From the NCBI RefSeq assembly GCF_013401435.1, contig NZ_JACBGN010000011.1, positions 1 through 56,687 on the forward strand: 56,687 nt of DNA, in the 5' to 3' direction. The stretch comes from Streptomyces sp. BR123 (GTDB lineage: Bacteria > Actinomycetota > Actinomycetes > Streptomycetales > Streptomycetaceae). The notes under the pieces are model-generated. The model worked only from the letters and a program-made list of their open reading frames with translations, had not been told where the DNA came from and did no database searches. Numbering within the stretch: position 1 is the first letter of the stretch; each line of letters begins with the position of its first letter. The position numbers were made by a program, and so were the translations under genes. Shown one piece after another: positions 23,989 through 32,863 of this stretch.

Positions 23989-26430
23989 GTGACGACGTCC
24001 ATCGAAGGCAGGATCGCCGAGGAACTCGGCGTACGGGAACGGCAGGTCAAGGCCGCCGTCGAGCTGCTCGACGGCGGCTCCACCGTGCCGTTCATCGCGC
24101 GCTACCGCAAGGAAGCGACCGAGATGCTCGACGACGCCCAGCTGCGCACCCTCGAGGAGAGGCTGCGCTACCTGCGGGAGCTGGAGGACCGGCGGGCGGC
24201 GATCCTGGACTCCGTCCGGGAGCAGGGCAAGCTCGACGTCGAGCTGGAGGCCCGGATCCACGCGGCCGACACCAAGGCCCGGCTGGAGGACATCTACCTG
24301 CCGTTCAAGCCGAAGCGGCGGACCAAGGCCCAGATCGCGCGCGAGGCGGGCCTGGAGCCGCTCGCCGACGGCCTGCTCGCCGACCCGTCGGTGGAACCGG
24401 CCGCCGCCGCGGCCGCGTTCGTCGACGCCGACAGGGGCGTCGCCGACCCGGCCGCGGCCCTGGAGGGCGCCCGCGCCATCCTCACCGAGCGGTTCGCCGA
24501 GGACGCCGACCTGATCGGCGAGCTGCGCGAGCGCATGTGGGGCCGCGGCCGGCTCGCCGCGAAGGTCCGCGAGGGCAAGGAGGAGTCGGGGGCGAAGTTC
24601 GCCGACTACTTCGACTTCGCCGAGCCGTTCACCGCGCTGCCCTCGCACCGCGTCCTGGCCATGCTGCGCGGCGAGAAGGAGGACGTCCTCGACCTCGTCC
24701 TGGAGCCGGAGGACCGCGACACCGCAGCGGTCCCCGGCCCGTCCTCGTACGAGGGCACGATCGCCCGCCGCTTCGGTGTGGTCGACCGGGGCCGCCCCGG
24801 CGACAAGTGGCTCGCCGACACGGTCCGCTGGGCCTGGCGTACGAAGATCCAGGTGCACCTCGGCATCGATCTGCGGATGCGGCTGCGCTCCGCCGCCGAG
24901 GACGAGGCAGTCCGCGTCTTCGCCGCCAACCTGCGCGACCTGCTCCTCGCGGCCCCCGCCGGCACCCGGGCCACCCTCGGCCTCGACCCGGGCTTCCGCA
25001 CCGGCGTGAAGGTCGCCGTCGTGGACGCCACCGGCAAGGTCGTGGCCACCGATGTGATCCACCCGCACGTTCCCGCGAACCGCTGGGACGAGGCCCTGGC
25101 CAAGCTCGCCCGCCTCGCCGAGCAGCACGAGGTCGAGCTGATCGCCATCGGCAACGGCACCGCCTCCCGCGAGACCGACCGCCTGGCGGGCGAGCTGATC
25201 TCCCGCCACCCCGAGCTGAAGCTGACCAAGGTGATGGTCTCCGAGGCGGGCGCCTCCGTGTATTCGGCCTCCGCCTTCGCCTCACAGGAGCTCCCGGACA
25301 TGGACGTGTCCCTGCGCGGCGCGGTGTCCATCGCCCGCCGCCTGCAGGACCCCCTCGCCGAGCTCGTCAAGATCGACCCCAAGTCGATCGGTGTCGGCCA
25401 GTACCAGCACGACCTGTCCGAGGTGAAGCTGTCCCGCTCCCTCGACGCGGTCGTGGAGGACTGCGTGAACGGCGTCGGCGTGGACGTCAACACGGCCTCC
25501 GCGCCGCTGCTCGCCCGCGTGTCGGGCATCAGCGGCGGACTCGCCGAGAACATCGTCGCCCATCGCGACGCCAACGGCCCCTTCCGCAGCCGCAAGGCCC
25601 TCAAGGACGTGCCCCGGCTCGGCCCGAAGGCGTACGAGCAGTGCGCGGGCTTCCTGAGGATCCGCGGCGGCGACGACCCGCTGGACTTCTCCAGCGTGCA
25701 CCCCGAGGCGTACCCGGTCGTCCGGGCCATGGCGAAGACCGCCGGCAGCGAGGTGGCCGCCCTCATCGGCAACACGTCGGTACTGCGCTCGCTGAAGCCC
25801 GAGCAGTTCGTCACCGAGGCGTTCGGCCTGCCGACCGTCAGCGACATCCTCGGCGAGCTGGAGAAGCCGGGCCGCGACCCGCGCCCGGCGTTCCGCACGG
25901 CCGCCTTCAAGGAGGGCGTCGAGAAGATCGGCGACCTGGCCCCCGGCATGGTCCTGGAGGGCGTCGTCACCAATGTGGCCGCCTTCGGCGCCTTCATCGA
26001 CATCGGCGTCCACCAGGACGGTCTGGCGCACGTCTCGGCCCTGTCGAAGAACTTCGTCAAGGACCCCCGCGACGTGGTCAAGCCGGGCGACATCGTCCGC
26101 GTGAAGGTCCTGGACGTGGACATCCCGCGCAAGCGGATCTCGCTCACCCTCCGGCTGGACGACGAGGCCGGTTCCGCCGCGGGCACGCCCCGCCAGCGCG
26201 AGGACCGCCGGCGCGAGGACCACCAGGACCGGCGCGGCGGCAACCGTCCCCCGCAGCAGCGCGGCGGCCAGGACGGCCGGCGCGGCGGTGGCCGGTCCGG
26301 CGGCGGCGAGGGCCGGCGGCAGGGCGGCCAGGGCGGCGGCGCCCAGGCCCCCGCGAACAGCGCCATGGCCGACGCGCTGCGCCGGGCCGGGCTCGCGGGC
26401 CCCGGCTCCGACGACCGCCGTCGGCGCTAG
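23989..26430 (+). CDS. tex: Tex family S1 RNA-binding protein
   Basis: An 813-residue Tex protein, a nucleic-acid-binding transcription accessory factor. Domains in order: an N-terminal HtH-like region ([35 protein letters not shown]), the YqgF/RNase-H-like domain ([22 protein letters not shown]), the helix-hairpin-helix region ([15 protein letters not shown] and [14 protein letters not shown]), and the S1 domain at about residues 643-723 ([31 protein letters not shown]). A 90-residue Arg/Gly/Gln-rich tail extends beyond the canonical end, a feature of streptomycete versions. The start is GTG 23989, giving [13 protein letters not shown]. It is constitutive, cytosolic and monocistronic. Confidence 0.94.
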   Translation: MTTSIEGRIAEELGVRERQVKAAVELLDGGSTVPFIARYRKEATEMLDDAQLRTLEERLRYLRELEDRRAAILDSVREQGKLDVELEARIHAADTKARLEDIYLPFKPKRRTKAQIAREAGLEPLADGLLADPSVEPAAAAAAFVDADRGVADPAAALEGARAILTERFAEDADLIGELRERMWGRGRLAAKVREGKEESGAKFADYFDFAEPFTALPSHRVLAMLRGEKEDVLDLVLEPEDRDTAAVPGPSSYEGTIARRFGVVDRGRPGDKWLADTVRWAWRTKIQVHLGIDLRMRLRSAAEDEAVRVFAANLRDLLLAAPAGTRATLGLDPGFRTGVKVAVVDATGKVVATDVIHPHVPANRWDEALAKLARLAEQHEVELIAIGNGTASRETDRLAGELISRHPELKLTKVMVSEAGASVYSASAFASQELPDMDVSLRGAVSIARRLQDPLAELVKIDPKSIGVGQYQHDLSEVKLSRSLDAVVEDCVNGVGVDVNTASAPLLARVSGISGGLAENIVAHRDANGPFRSRKALKDVPRLGPKAYEQCAGFLRIRGGDDPLDFSSVHPEAYPVVRAMAKTAGSEVAALIGNTSVLRSLKPEQFVTEAFGLPTVSDILGELEKPGRDPRPAFRTAAFKEGVEKIGDLAPGMVLEGVVTNVAAFGAFIDIGVHQDGLAHVSALSKNFVKDPRDVVKPGDIVRVKVLDVDIPRKRISLTLRLDDEAGSAAGTPRQREDRRREDHQDRRGGNRPPQQRGGQDGRRGGGRSGGGEGRRQGGQGGGAQAPANSAMADALRRAGLAGPGSDDRRRR

Positions 26431-26544
26431 CTAGCGGCCGCACGCGTCGCCGAGCGGTACGGGAGGTGGCGCGGAGGTGGCCGAAACGGAACCCCGCGGG
26501 GGGACGCGTCTTGCGAACTCCCGCACGTGATCTGTAGGCATGGT

Positions 26545-26580
26545 GGAACGCCCGTTCGTCGTCAGGCGGACGGGCGTTCC
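26545..26580. terminator. Terminator hairpin downstream of tex
   Basis: GGAACGCCCGT (26545-26555) pairs perfectly with ACGGGCGTTCC (26570-26580) across a 14-base loop, and a T-containing tract (GTTTCCCTC) follows. It lies about 115 bases past the tex stop and before the next gene on the same strand, so it would insulate the two. Confidence 0.72.
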
Positions 26581-26692
26581 GTTTCCCTCAGGACCGCACT
26601 CCCCGAGGCCCCCCTTGACGGCACAGGACGCCATGCCCATGCCTGCCCATGCCTACCGACGCTGCCCGCGAAAGGGTCCGAAGAGGGATCAC

Positions 26693-27193
26693 ATGTCCCA
26701 CTCTCAACTCGGCCTCCGCAAACGGTGCGAGAAGATTCTCGGCCATTTGGATCTGCCGCACCCCTTCTCGCTGGAAGGGCTGTGCGGACGGATAGCCGAG
26801 CAGCGGGGCCGTCCCATCCGCCTCCACCCGCTCCCCGAGGAGGCGGCACAGACCGGCGTCTGCGGGCTGTGGGTGGGCACCGCCCGCGTCGACTACGTCT
26901 TCTACGAGGAGAAGACCACCCCGCTCCACCGCGAGCACATCGTCCTCCACGAGCTCGGCCACATCCTCTTCGGCCACCACTCCCTGGAGGGCGAGGAGCA
27001 CGACGGGCGGGCCCCGGTCGTCCTCGGCCGCGCCGACTACACCACCCGCCAGGAGCAGGAGGCGGAGATGCTCGCCAGCATGATCCGCATCCGCACCACC
27101 GTCCCCTGCCCGCAGCCGGCCGCCGAACTCCGCGGCACCCTGGCCCGGCTGGAGTCCGCCATGGGATACGAGCGGCGCCGCCGTGGCCACTGA
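26693..27193 (+). CDS. ImmA/IrrE-like metallopeptidase domain protein
   Basis: A 166-residue zinc-peptidase-like protein. Seen: a helical N-terminus (LGLRKRCEKILGHLDLPHPFSLEGLCGRIAEQRGR), a beta segment ending CGLWVGTARVDYVFYEE, and the metal site IVLHELGHILFGHH (HExxH at residues 86-90). Similar proteins are annotated in Streptomyces as toxin components or ParH-like proteins, and ImmA/IrrE relatives cleave repressors to trigger regulons. ATG 26693 follows AGAGGG. Its end overlaps the start of a MAB_1171c-type membrane protein by 11 bases, so the two are co-translated and probably cooperate. No HTH repressor target is encoded next to it. Confidence 0.82.
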   Translation: MSHSQLGLRKRCEKILGHLDLPHPFSLEGLCGRIAEQRGRPIRLHPLPEEAAQTGVCGLWVGTARVDYVFYEEKTTPLHREHIVLHELGHILFGHHSLEGEEHDGRAPVVLGRADYTTRQEQEAEMLASMIRIRTTVPCPQPAAELRGTLARLESAMGYERRRRGH

Positions 27194-28364
27194 GCTCACC
27201 GCGCTCGGCGACTGGCTCGCCGTGCCCAGCGCGGCCTGCCTGTGGATCGCGGTCCTGCTGCGCGCCCCCGCCGCCCTGCGCTCCCCGCAGCAGCGCGGAC
27301 TGTGGCTCGCCGTCGCCACCGCCGCCGCCGCGATGACGCTGAACCTCCCCGACGTCGTCGCGTACGCGACGCGCGACCCCGGCTGCGCCCACGCCGTCGG
27401 GCTCGTCCGCAACCTCACCGGCGTGCTGTCCGCCGGCGCCGTCGTCTTTTTCGTGGCGTCCACCACCCGCGGCCGCATCCTGCAACACGCCGCCTGGGCG
27501 GGCACGGCGGCCTGGCTGACCCTCCTCGTCGTCCTCGACGCGACCGCGCCCGGGCACGGCGCGCACACCATCCCGCCGCGGGGCGGCCCCGTGCCCTCCC
27601 TCGCGTACTGGCTGATCCTCATTGCCGCGCACCTGATCGCCAACACCACCTGCGTCGCGCTGTGCTGGCGCTACAGCCGCCGCACCGAGAGCAGGGGACT
27701 GGCGCTCGGGCTGCGCCTGTTCGGCCTGGGCACCGCCCTCGCCGGCGTCTTCTGGTTCTGCTACCTCCTCAAGGCCCTGTTCGGCACCGCCTGGCCGATG
27801 CCCGCCCTGCCGCTGATGATGAACCTGCACGGGCTGCTGCGCGCCGCCGCCATCCTCGTGCCGACCGTGTTCGCGCTGCGCCGCACCGCCGCCGACACCG
27901 CCACCGCCTGGCGGCTGTGGCCGCTGTGGCACGACCTCGTGCATGCCGTCCCGCACGTCGTGCTCACCAGGCCGCGGGCGGGCCGGCTCCTGGAACTCCT
28001 GTGGCCGCCCGTCCCGCGCAACATGCTCGTGTACCGCAAGGTCATCGAGACCCGCGACGCCATCCTCATCCTCGGCGAGTACGTCGCCCCCGGCATCCCG
28101 GAGCTCGCCCGCAGCCACGTCACGCTCCGCGGGGTCCCCGAGCCGCGGCGCACGGCGGCCGCGCTGGCCTGCGTCCTGAAGGAGGCACGCGGCGCGAAGC
28201 TCGCCGGGGAGCCCGGGAAGGCCTGGCAGGCCGCCTACTGGGTGCTCCCGGCCGTCATGCAGCACTCCGCAGGCAGTGAGGCCGGCCTGGAGGACGAGGC
28301 GCGCTTCCTCGTCGACGTGGCCCAGGCCTACGGCTCGCCCGCCACCGCCGACTTCGCACCCTGA
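27183..28364 (+). CDS. MAB_1171c family putative membrane transporter (DUF6545-like)
   Basis: A 393-residue integral membrane protein. The N-terminal 230 residues carry about seven hydrophobic helices (for example LAVPSAACLWIAVLLRAP, VGLVRNLTGVLSAGAVVFFV, WLILIAAHLIANTTCVALC and GLGTALAGVFWFCYLLKAL). A cytosolic C-terminal domain follows with LWPLWHDLVHAVPHVVL, RNMLVYRKVIETRDAILIL and YVAPGIPELARSH. This fits the MAB_1171c putative transporter family, frequent in Streptomyces next to IrrE-like peptidases. Its GTG start lies inside the end of the upstream peptidase gene, indicating coupling. Its real function is unknown; signal transduction is as likely as transport. Confidence 0.82.
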   Translation: MATELTALGDWLAVPSAACLWIAVLLRAPAALRSPQQRGLWLAVATAAAAMTLNLPDVVAYATRDPGCAHAVGLVRNLTGVLSAGAVVFFVASTTRGRILQHAAWAGTAAWLTLLVVLDATAPGHGAHTIPPRGGPVPSLAYWLILIAAHLIANTTCVALCWRYSRRTESRGLALGLRLFGLGTALAGVFWFCYLLKALFGTAWPMPALPLMMNLHGLLRAAAILVPTVFALRRTAADTATAWRLWPLWHDLVHAVPHVVLTRPRAGRLLELLWPPVPRNMLVYRKVIETRDAILILGEYVAPGIPELARSHVTLRGVPEPRRTAAALACVLKEARGAKLAGEPGKAWQAAYWVLPAVMQHSAGSEAGLEDEARFLVDVAQAYGSPATADFAP

Positions 28365-28397
28365 ACCACCCGTACGACCGCAGGAAGTGACGCCGTC

Positions 28398-29171
28398 TTG
28401 ACCACCGTAGTGATCACCGGAGCCAGTGCCGGGCTCGGTGCCGCCTTCGCCCGCGGCTTCGCCGCCAAGGGCTGCGACCTCGTCCTCGTCGCCCGCGACG
28501 AGGACCGCCTGCACGCCGTCGCCCGCGAACTCGGCCGCGAGTTCGGCACGAAGTGCGAGGTGCTGCCCGCCGACCTGCTGGACGACGCCGGCTGCGCGGC
28601 CGTGGCCGAGCGGCTCGCCGACCCCGCCCGGCCCGTCGACATCCTCGTCAACAACGCCGGGTTCGGGCTCGCCGCCCCCTTTCCGTACGGTCCCGTCGAG
28701 GACGAGGAGCGGATGCTCGACCTGCTCGTGAAGGTCCCGCTGCGGCTCACCCACGCCGTGCTCCCCGGGCTGCGCGAGCGCCGCCGGGGAGCCGTGCTGA
28801 ACGTGTCCTCGGTGGCCGGACTGCTGCCGACCGGCACGTACGGGGCCGCCAAGGCCTGGGTGACCGCGTTCAGCGAGTCCCTGCGGGTCGACATGGAGCC
28901 GTACGGCGTCCGGGTGCTGGCCGTGCTCCCCGGGTTCACCCGCACCGAGTTCCAGGCGCGCGCCGGCATGGACGTGAGCTCCCTGCGCGAGGCGGTCTGG
29001 CTGGAACCGGAGGCCGTGGTGGCCAGGGCCCTGCGGGACCTCGCCCTGCGCCGGCCGGTCAGCATCACCGGCCGCCGCTACCGGGCGTACGCGCTGGCCG
29101 CCAGGCACCTCCCCCGCGGCTTCGTGGCCCGCAGGATGGCCCGCACCCGCCGCGCGCCCGCAGACCGGTAG
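28398..29171 (+). CDS. SDR family NAD(P)-dependent oxidoreductase
   Basis: A 257-residue classical short-chain dehydrogenase. Seen: the cofactor motif TGASAGLGAAFARGFAAKG (TGxxxGxG), VDILVNNAGFGL (NNAG), the catalytic serine in LNVSSVAGLLPTG and YGAAKAW (YxxxK). Translation appears to begin at TTG 28398, giving MTTVVITGAS, 15 bases after an AGGAAG; no ATG or GTG is better placed. The C-terminal extension past residue 230 (YRAYALAARHLPRGFVARRMART) is basic. It is 33 bases from the MAB_1171c-type gene and probably in the same transcript. Confidence 0.9.
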   Translation: MTTVVITGASAGLGAAFARGFAAKGCDLVLVARDEDRLHAVARELGREFGTKCEVLPADLLDDAGCAAVAERLADPARPVDILVNNAGFGLAAPFPYGPVEDEERMLDLLVKVPLRLTHAVLPGLRERRRGAVLNVSSVAGLLPTGTYGAAKAWVTAFSESLRVDMEPYGVRVLAVLPGFTRTEFQARAGMDVSSLREAVWLEPEAVVARALRDLALRRPVSITGRRYRAYALAARHLPRGFVARRMARTRRAPADR

Positions 29172-29210
29172 CCGGCAGCGGGCCGGGCGGCCGCCGCGCC
29201 CCGAAGGGTG

Positions 29211-29240
29211 CACGGGAACTGCGCGGTCGGCCACCACCGG
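29211..29240. repeat. Intergenic repeat copy (GGGAACTGCGCG type)
   Basis: CACGGGAACTGCGCGGTCGG and the following CCACCACCGG share the GGGAACTGCGCG core with the three copies at 32.0-32.15 kb. It sits between the convergent SDR and ABC-F genes, where a terminator would be expected. I recall this core as a common intergenic element in Streptomyces, but that could not be verified here. Confidence 0.6.
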
Positions 29241-29283
29241 GCCGCACGACCGCCGGACCATCGCGGCACCGCCCGCGGAGCGC

Positions 29284-30921
29284 TCAGAGTTCGACGACCC
29301 TGCCGTCCACGACCTGCAGGCGACGGGTGACGCGCACCGCGTCCAGCATCCGCCGGTCGTGCGTGACGAGCAGCAGCGTGCCCTCGTACGCCTCCAGCGC
29401 CGCCTCCAACTGCTCGATCGCCGGCAGGTCCAGGTGGTTCGTCGGCTCGTCCAGCACCAGCAGGTTCACCCCGCGGCCCTGGAGCAGCGCCAGGGCCGCC
29501 CGGGTCCGCTCACCGGGGGACAGCGTCGACGCCGGGCGCAGCACGTGCGCCGCCTTCAGCCCGAACTTGGCCAGCAGGGTCCGCACGTCTGCCGGCTCGG
29601 TGTCCGGGACCGCCGCGCAGAACGCCTCCAGCAGCGACTCCTCGCCGAGGAACAGGCCGCGCGCCTGGTCCACCTCGCCGGTCAGCACGCCCGAGCCGAG
29701 CGAGGCCGCGCCGGAATCCGGGGCCAGCCGGCCCAGCAGCACCGCCAGCAGCGTCGACTTGCCCGCGCCGTTCGCGCCGGTGATCGCCACCCGGTCCGCC
29801 CAGTCGAGCTGGAGGCTGGCCGGGCCGAAGGAGAAGTCGCCGCGCTGCACGGCTGCCTCGCGCAGGGTCGCGACCACCGACCCGGAGCGCGGGGCCGCCG
29901 CGATCTCCATGCGCAGCTCCCATTCCTTGCGCGGCTCCTCGACCACGTCCAGCCGCTCGATGGCGCGCTGCGTCTGCCGGGCCTTGGCGGCCTGCTTCTC
30001 GCTCGCCTCGCCGCGCAGCTTCCGGCCGATCTTGTCGTTGTCGGTGGCCTTGCGGCGGGCGTTGCGGACGCCCTTGTCCATCCAGTTGCGCTGCATCAGG
30101 GCCCGGCCCTCCAGTGCGGCGCGCTTGTCGGCGTACTCGTCGTACTCCTCGCGTGCGTGCGTGCGCGCCCGGGCCCGCTCCTCCAGGTAGGCGTCGTAGC
30201 CGCCGCCGTAGAGGTTGATCTGCTGCTGGGCCAGGTCGAGTTCGAGGACCTTGGTGACGGTCCGGGTCAGGAACTCGCGGTCGTGGCTGATGACGACCGT
30301 GCCGGCGCGCAGGCCCGTGACGAACCGCTCCAGCCGCTCCAGGCCCTCCAGGTCGAGGTCGTTGGTCGGCTCGTCGAGCAGGAACACGTCGTAGCGGGAC
30401 AGCAGCAGCGAGGCCAGGCCCGCGCGGGCGGCCTGCCCGCCGGACAGGGCGGTCATCGGCAGGTCCAGGCTCACGGCGAGGCCGAGTTCGTCGGCGGTCT
30501 CCCGGGCCCGCTCGTCGAGGTCCGCGCCGCCGAGGTTCAGCCACCGGTCCAGCGCCGTCGCGTACGCGTCGTCCGCGCCGGGCGCCCCGTCCACCAGGCC
30601 CTGCGTCGCCGCGTCCAGCTCCGCCTGGGCGGCGGCGACACCGGTGCGCCGGGTCAGGAACTCGCGTACGGACTCCCCGGCGCGGCGCTCGGGCTCCTGC
30701 GGGAGGTGGCCCACGGCGGCGGTGGGCGGGGACAGCCGCAGCTCGCCGGACTCGGGGGTGTCCAGGCCGGCGAGCAGCCGCAGCAGGGTCGACTTCCCCG
30801 CGCCGTTGACGCCGACGAGGCCGATGACGTCGCCGGGCGCGACGACGAGGTCGAGTCCGGCGAAGAGCGTGCGCTCACCGTGTGCGGCGCTGAGGTTCTT
30901 GGCGACGAGGGTTGCAGTCAT
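29284..30921 (-). CDS. ABC-F family ATP-binding protein
   Basis: A 545-residue soluble protein with two ABC ATPase domains and no membrane segments. The first domain has Walker A GVNGAGKST, signature LSGGQAAR and Walker B VFLLDEPTNDLDL. A charged linker of about 80 residues (YDAYLEERARARTHAREEYDEYADKR) follows, with the second domain carrying GANGAGKST, a degenerate signature LSPGERTR and NLLVLDEPTNHLDLPA. This is the translational ABC-F family (Uup/EttA and antibiotic-resistance relatives), which acts at the ribosomal E site. Housekeeping and resistance members cannot be separated by eye. It is divergent from the GlxA-type regulator. Confidence 0.92.
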   Translation of the reverse strand: MTATLVAKNLSAAHGERTLFAGLDLVVAPGDVIGLVGVNGAGKSTLLRLLAGLDTPESGELRLSPPTAAVGHLPQEPERRAGESVREFLTRRTGVAAAQAELDAATQGLVDGAPGADDAYATALDRWLNLGGADLDERARETADELGLAVSLDLPMTALSGGQAARAGLASLLLSRYDVFLLDEPTNDLDLEGLERLERFVTGLRAGTVVISHDREFLTRTVTKVLELDLAQQQINLYGGGYDAYLEERARARTHAREEYDEYADKRAALEGRALMQRNWMDKGVRNARRKATDNDKIGRKLRGEASEKQAAKARQTQRAIERLDVVEEPRKEWELRMEIAAAPRSGSVVATLREAAVQRGDFSFGPASLQLDWADRVAITGANGAGKSTLLAVLLGRLAPDSGAASLGSGVLTGEVDQARGLFLGEESLLEAFCAAVPDTEPADVRTLLAKFGLKAAHVLRPASTLSPGERTRAALALLQGRGVNLLVLDEPTNHLDLPAIEQLEAALEAYEGTLLLVTHDRRMLDAVRVTRRLQVVDGRVVEL

Positions 30922-31034
30922 GGTCCCCCGATCCTATCCGCGCCCTGCCGGCTGCCGGGGCGGCCGGCAGGGGTGGCCGGATAGGTGGGAGGTCCGTCAT
31001 TGCGGCCATCCCCGCGGTCTCACACCATGGGGTC

Positions 31035-31994
31035 ATGACGTCGCACAACGTGCTCGTCCTCCTCTACGACGGGCTGCAGAGCCTGGACGTGAGCGGTCCG
31101 GTGGAGGTCTTCGCCGGCGTCGCCCACTTCCCCGGGGAGGTCGGCTACACGATCCGGACCGCCTCCGTGGGCGGGGTCCCGGTACGGACCGGCAGCGGGC
31201 TCGTGCTGCTGCCGGACGGGGACCTGGCGGACGAGCGGCCGGGTCCGGGCACCACGCTGCTGGTGCCCGGCGGCCGGTACTCGGGGGACTTCGACGCCCG
31301 GCTCACCGACTGGCTGCGCACCCACGGGGGTGGAGCGCAGCGACTGGTGTCCGTGTGCACGGGCGGGCTGCTCCTCGCGGAGGCCGGTCTGCTGGACGGC
31401 CGGCGGGCCACCACGCACTGGTCCGTGTGCGAGCAGATGGCACGCGACTACCCGCGGGTGGCGGTCGAACCGGACCCGATCTACGTGCGGGACGGGCAGG
31501 TCGCCACCTCGGCCGGGGTCACGGCGGGGATCGACCTGGCCCTCGCCCTGGTGGAGGAGGACCACGGTCGGGACATCGCACTGCAGATCGCCCGCCAGCT
31601 GGTGGTCTTCCTGCGCCGGCCGGGCAACCAGGCACAGTTCAGCGCCCAGCTGGCCGCCCAGACGGCACAGCGGGAGCCGCTGCGCGAGGTCCAGCACTGG
31701 ATCACCGAGCACCCGTCCGAGGACCTGAGCGTGCCGGCGCTCGCCGCCCGCGCCCGGCTCTCGCCCCGGCACTTCGCCCGGGCCTTCCAGGCAGAGACCG
31801 GCGTGACGCCGGGGCGGTACGTGGAGCGGGTCCGCGTGGAGCATGCCCGGCGACTGCTGGAGGACGGCGGGAAAGGGGTCGCCCAGATCGCCCGGGCCTG
31901 CGGCTACGGCACCCCCGAGGCCCTCCGCCGCGCCTTCGTCAAAACCCTCGGCCAACCCCCCGCCGAATACCGCCGCCGCTTCGGCCACCCCTGA
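31035..31994 (+). CDS. GlxA family transcriptional regulator (DJ-1/PfpI plus AraC domain)
   Basis: A 319-residue regulator. Residues 1-170 form a DJ-1/PfpI domain (VLVLLYDGLQSLDVSGPVEVF near the start, LVPGGR, then LVSVCTGGLLLAEAGLLDGR with the nucleophile-elbow cysteine, then ATTHW). Residues 215-315 hold two AraC helix-turn-helices (LSVPALAARARLSPRHFARAF and GVAQIARACGYGTPEALRRAF). Proteins of this type sense an unknown small molecule and activate catabolic genes. ATG 31035 is preceded by GGGGTC and a GTCAT context. A stand-alone DJ-1-like gene follows 230 bases downstream, suggesting that it arose by duplication or is its regulatory target. Confidence 0.9.
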   Translation: MTSHNVLVLLYDGLQSLDVSGPVEVFAGVAHFPGEVGYTIRTASVGGVPVRTGSGLVLLPDGDLADERPGPGTTLLVPGGRYSGDFDARLTDWLRTHGGGAQRLVSVCTGGLLLAEAGLLDGRRATTHWSVCEQMARDYPRVAVEPDPIYVRDGQVATSAGVTAGIDLALALVEEDHGRDIALQIARQLVVFLRRPGNQAQFSAQLAAQTAQREPLREVQHWITEHPSEDLSVPALAARARLSPRHFARAFQAETGVTPGRYVERVRVEHARRLLEDGGKGVAQIARACGYGTPEALRRAFVKTLGQPPAEYRRRFGHP

Positions 31995-32010
31995 CCGAGC
32001 CCCGCCAGGG

Positions 32011-32150
32011 GCGGGGAACTGCGCGCTCAACCCCGGCAAACGTCCCTGCCGGGGGCGCGGGGAACTGCGCGCTCAACCCGGGAAGGCCCGCACCCGGCAG
32101 GGCATCGGCACGCCCCCACACCAGGCGCGTGGGGAACTGCGCACTCGGCC
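32011..32150. repeat. Three tandemly spaced intergenic repeats (GGGGAACTGCGC core)
   Basis: Copies at 32011-32036, 32055-32080 and 32125-32150 share GGGGAACTGCGC, with CTCAACCC (twice) or CTCGGCC next. Each core has GCGC arms on both sides and can fold into a small hairpin. They fill the 230-base gap between the GlxA gene and the DJ-1-like gene, and a fourth copy lies at 29211. They encode no protein; their function is unknown and could include transcript end formation or a structured RNA. Confidence 0.75.
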
Positions 32151-32224
32151 TCGGCCGGCACAGGCGGCACCACCCGCACCACCCGCACCACCCGGCCACA
32201 CCCACCGCAAACTCCGGAGGAGAC

Positions 32225-32863
32225 ATGCAGACAGCCGTCCTGCTCTACAACGGCTTCACCGCCCTCGACGCCATCGGCCCCTACGAAACGCTCGTCCAGC
32301 TCCCCGACAGCGAGACCGTGTTCGTCGCGGAGCGCCCCGGCCCCGTGCGCTGCGACAGCGGCCGCCTCTCCCTCGTCGCGGAGAAGGGCCTCGACGAGGT
32401 GACCCGCCCCGACATCGTCGTCGTACCGGGCGGGCCCCACCCGGAGACGGAGATGGACAACCCCGCGGTCGTCGACTGGCTCCGCTCGGTCGACGCCACC
32501 ACCACCTGGACCACGTCCGTGTGCAGCGGCTCGCTCATACTGGCGGCGGCCGGCCTGCTCGACGGCCGCCGCGCCGCCTGCCACTGGCTCTACCTCGACC
32601 GGCTGCCCGCCTTCGGCGCGCAGCCCACCGGCGAGCGCGTGGTCTTCGACGGCAAGTACGTGACCGCTGCCGGGGTGTCCTCCGGCATCGACATGGGGTT
32701 GACGCTGCTGGGACGCATCGCGGGCGACGAGTTCGCCCAGACCGTGCAGTTGATGATCGAGTACGACCCTCAGCCGCCGTACGACGCCGGTTCCCCGGAG
32801 AAGGCCCCGGCCGGGTTGGTCGCGCGGCTGCGCGAGTTCAACCCGCTCACGCAGTCCAGCTGA
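32225..32863 (+). CDS. DJ-1/PfpI family protein
   Basis: A 212-residue single-domain protein of the DJ-1/PfpI superfamily. Seen: TAVLLYNGFTALDAIGPYETL, DIVVVPGGPHPETEMD, then TTSVCSGSLILAAAGLLDGR with the nucleophile-elbow cysteine, CHWLYLDRL, and VTAAGVSSGIDMGL. It lacks the AraC domain that the upstream neighbour has. Related enzymes include isonitrile hydratases and the deglycase-like group, and the CxGx(L/I) motif with following His fits the isocyanide hydratase (InhA-like) subgroup. AGGAG sits 5 bases before the ATG. Its 3' end overlaps the convergent enoyl-CoA hydratase gene by 17 bases. Confidence 0.88.
   Translation: MQTAVLLYNGFTALDAIGPYETLVQLPDSETVFVAERPGPVRCDSGRLSLVAEKGLDEVTRPDIVVVPGGPHPETEMDNPAVVDWLRSVDATTTWTTSVCSGSLILAAAGLLDGRRAACHWLYLDRLPAFGAQPTGERVVFDGKYVTAAGVSSGIDMGLTLLGRIAGDEFAQTVQLMIEYDPQPPYDAGSPEKAPAGLVARLREFNPLTQSS

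Noticed and set aside
26425..26455. NheI-, NotI- and MluI-like sites in a row just after tex, resembling a cloning polylinker
   Set aside because: The surrounding sequence is continuous native Streptomyces DNA with a natural terminator; such sites occur by chance in GC-rich DNA.
32163..32215. CACCACCCG triplication, considered as a CRISPR or tandem-repeat array
   Set aside because: Units are 9-10 bases without unique spacers and only about three copies; simple low-complexity repeat.
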